Below are positions 5,041-5,285 of a DNA stretch of 5,285 nucleotides, one piece after another (positions within the stretch are counted from its first letter, which is position 1; every line of letters starts with the position of its first letter). A program made the position numbers and the translations under genes. The notes beneath the pieces were generated by a model, which saw only the letters and a program-made list of their open reading frames with translations, did not search any database and was not told where the DNA came from. Location: positions 1 to 5,285 of the forward strand of contig CAMLNG010000284.1 of NCBI GenBank assembly GCA_946481195.1, written 5' to 3'. This DNA is from an uncultured Chromatiaceae bacterium. GTDB taxonomy: Bacteria > Pseudomonadota > Gammaproteobacteria > Enterobacterales > Alteromonadaceae.

Positions 5041-5285
5041 TCAGGGCGTATGCGGATTTAATAACGTTTTCAGCGTCAAATCGGCGCCGCGTTGTCTGAT
5101 TTGGCTGAGTAATAACAAAGCACAGCCATAGGCATCTTCCAGCGCATTGTGTGCCTGTATCTGCGGTAATGCATGACGTGCCAGACAGTGGTTCAGGCTC
5201 AGTTCGTTAGTTTTGACCAAAGTGCCGTGGCGCTGCAGACGCTGCTGCTCCAGTGCCAACGTATCAACAAACTTCAGTGTTGGGC
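5041..5285 (-). CDS. DnaQ-like (DEDDh) 3'-5' exonuclease, C-terminal fragment
   Basis: The frame is open from the right edge to TGA at 5043-5041, giving the last 80 or so residues of a larger protein; the start is outside the window. The fragment reads PTLKFVDTLALEQQRL, then LSLNHCLARHALP, then the Exo III motif AHNALEDAYGCALLLL, whose His and Asp (HNALED) match the fourth acidic residue and catalytic histidine of DEDDh exonucleases such as the DNA polymerase III epsilon subunit. The internal FVDTLALE segment matches the usual strand after Exo II. The Exo I (DxE) motif must lie upstream and is not seen. Such proteins remove nucleotides from DNA or RNA 3' ends in proofreading, repair or RNA maturation. 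The tail after the domain is short, with no sign of a further domain, which fits a stand-alone or N-terminally extended exonuclease rather than classical DnaQ. Family is fairly sure; the specific gene is not. Confidence 0.82.
   Translation of the reverse strand, partial: PTLKFVDTLALEQQRLQRHGTLVKTNELSLNHCLARHALPQIQAHNALEDAYGCALLLLSQIRQRGADLTLKTLLNPHTP

Noticed and set aside
4770..5131. Open frames on both strands crossing the end of efp and the terminator
   Set aside because: They run through a strong intrinsic terminator and overlap efp or the exonuclease antisense; no motif or start signal supports them.
1..5285. CRISPR array, tRNA/rRNA, insertion sequence, prophage or defence island
   Set aside because: I found no regularly spaced repeats, cloverleaf, terminal inverted repeats with transposase, integrase or recognised defence domain; base composition looks uniform apart from the expression-related codon bias of efp.

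Overview
The window looks like chromosomal DNA from a gammaproteobacterium of the Alteromonadales/Chromatiales type. A Rheinheimera-like genome is my best guess. The evidence is an EF-P of the arginine (Pseudomonas/Shewanella) type encoded directly after its own modifying enzyme EarP, together with a TonB-dependent receptor and a YfiN-like diguanylate cyclase. The genus is an inference from remembered protein similarity, not from a search. No insertion sequence, prophage gene, CRISPR array, rRNA or tRNA is visible.

Layout. (1) Positions 1-2107, minus strand: a two-gene operon. A membrane diguanylate cyclase (CHASE8-like sensor, HAMP, GGDEF) is followed by a TonB-dependent outer-membrane receptor whose 3' end lies beyond the left edge. 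The two genes overlap by 11 bp and the receptor has a near-perfect Shine-Dalgarno inside the cyclase gene. (2) Positions 2108-2212: a short divergent intergenic region that should hold promoters for both directions. (3) Positions 2213-3099, plus strand: two overlapping genes (stop and start share one base), an unrecognised 170-residue soluble protein with a faint PD-(D/E)XK-nuclease look and a 124-residue hydrophobic membrane protein. (4) Positions 3136-4929, plus strand: earP, starting at TTG, and efp. A pair of perfect palindromes and a candidate extended -10 lie upstream of earP. A consensus -10 in the tail of earP may drive efp separately. (5) Positions 4946-4974: a strong intrinsic terminator that can work in both directions. 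(6) Positions 5041-5285, minus strand: the C-terminal part of a DnaQ-like (DEDDh) 3'-5' exonuclease that runs off the right edge.

How the genes work together. The left operon fits a module linking outer-membrane uptake or sensing to c-di-GMP signalling at the inner membrane; the periplasmic YfiR-type partner often found with such pairs is not in the window. On the right, EarP attaches rhamnose to the arginine at the tip of EF-P, activating it to rescue ribosomes stalled at polyproline. This is known biology with good residue-level support. The two-gene unit at 2213-3099 is the least explained part. I do not see convincing evidence of an undescribed multi-gene system; the best leads are the unknown gene pair, the palindromes, and the cyclase-receptor coupling.
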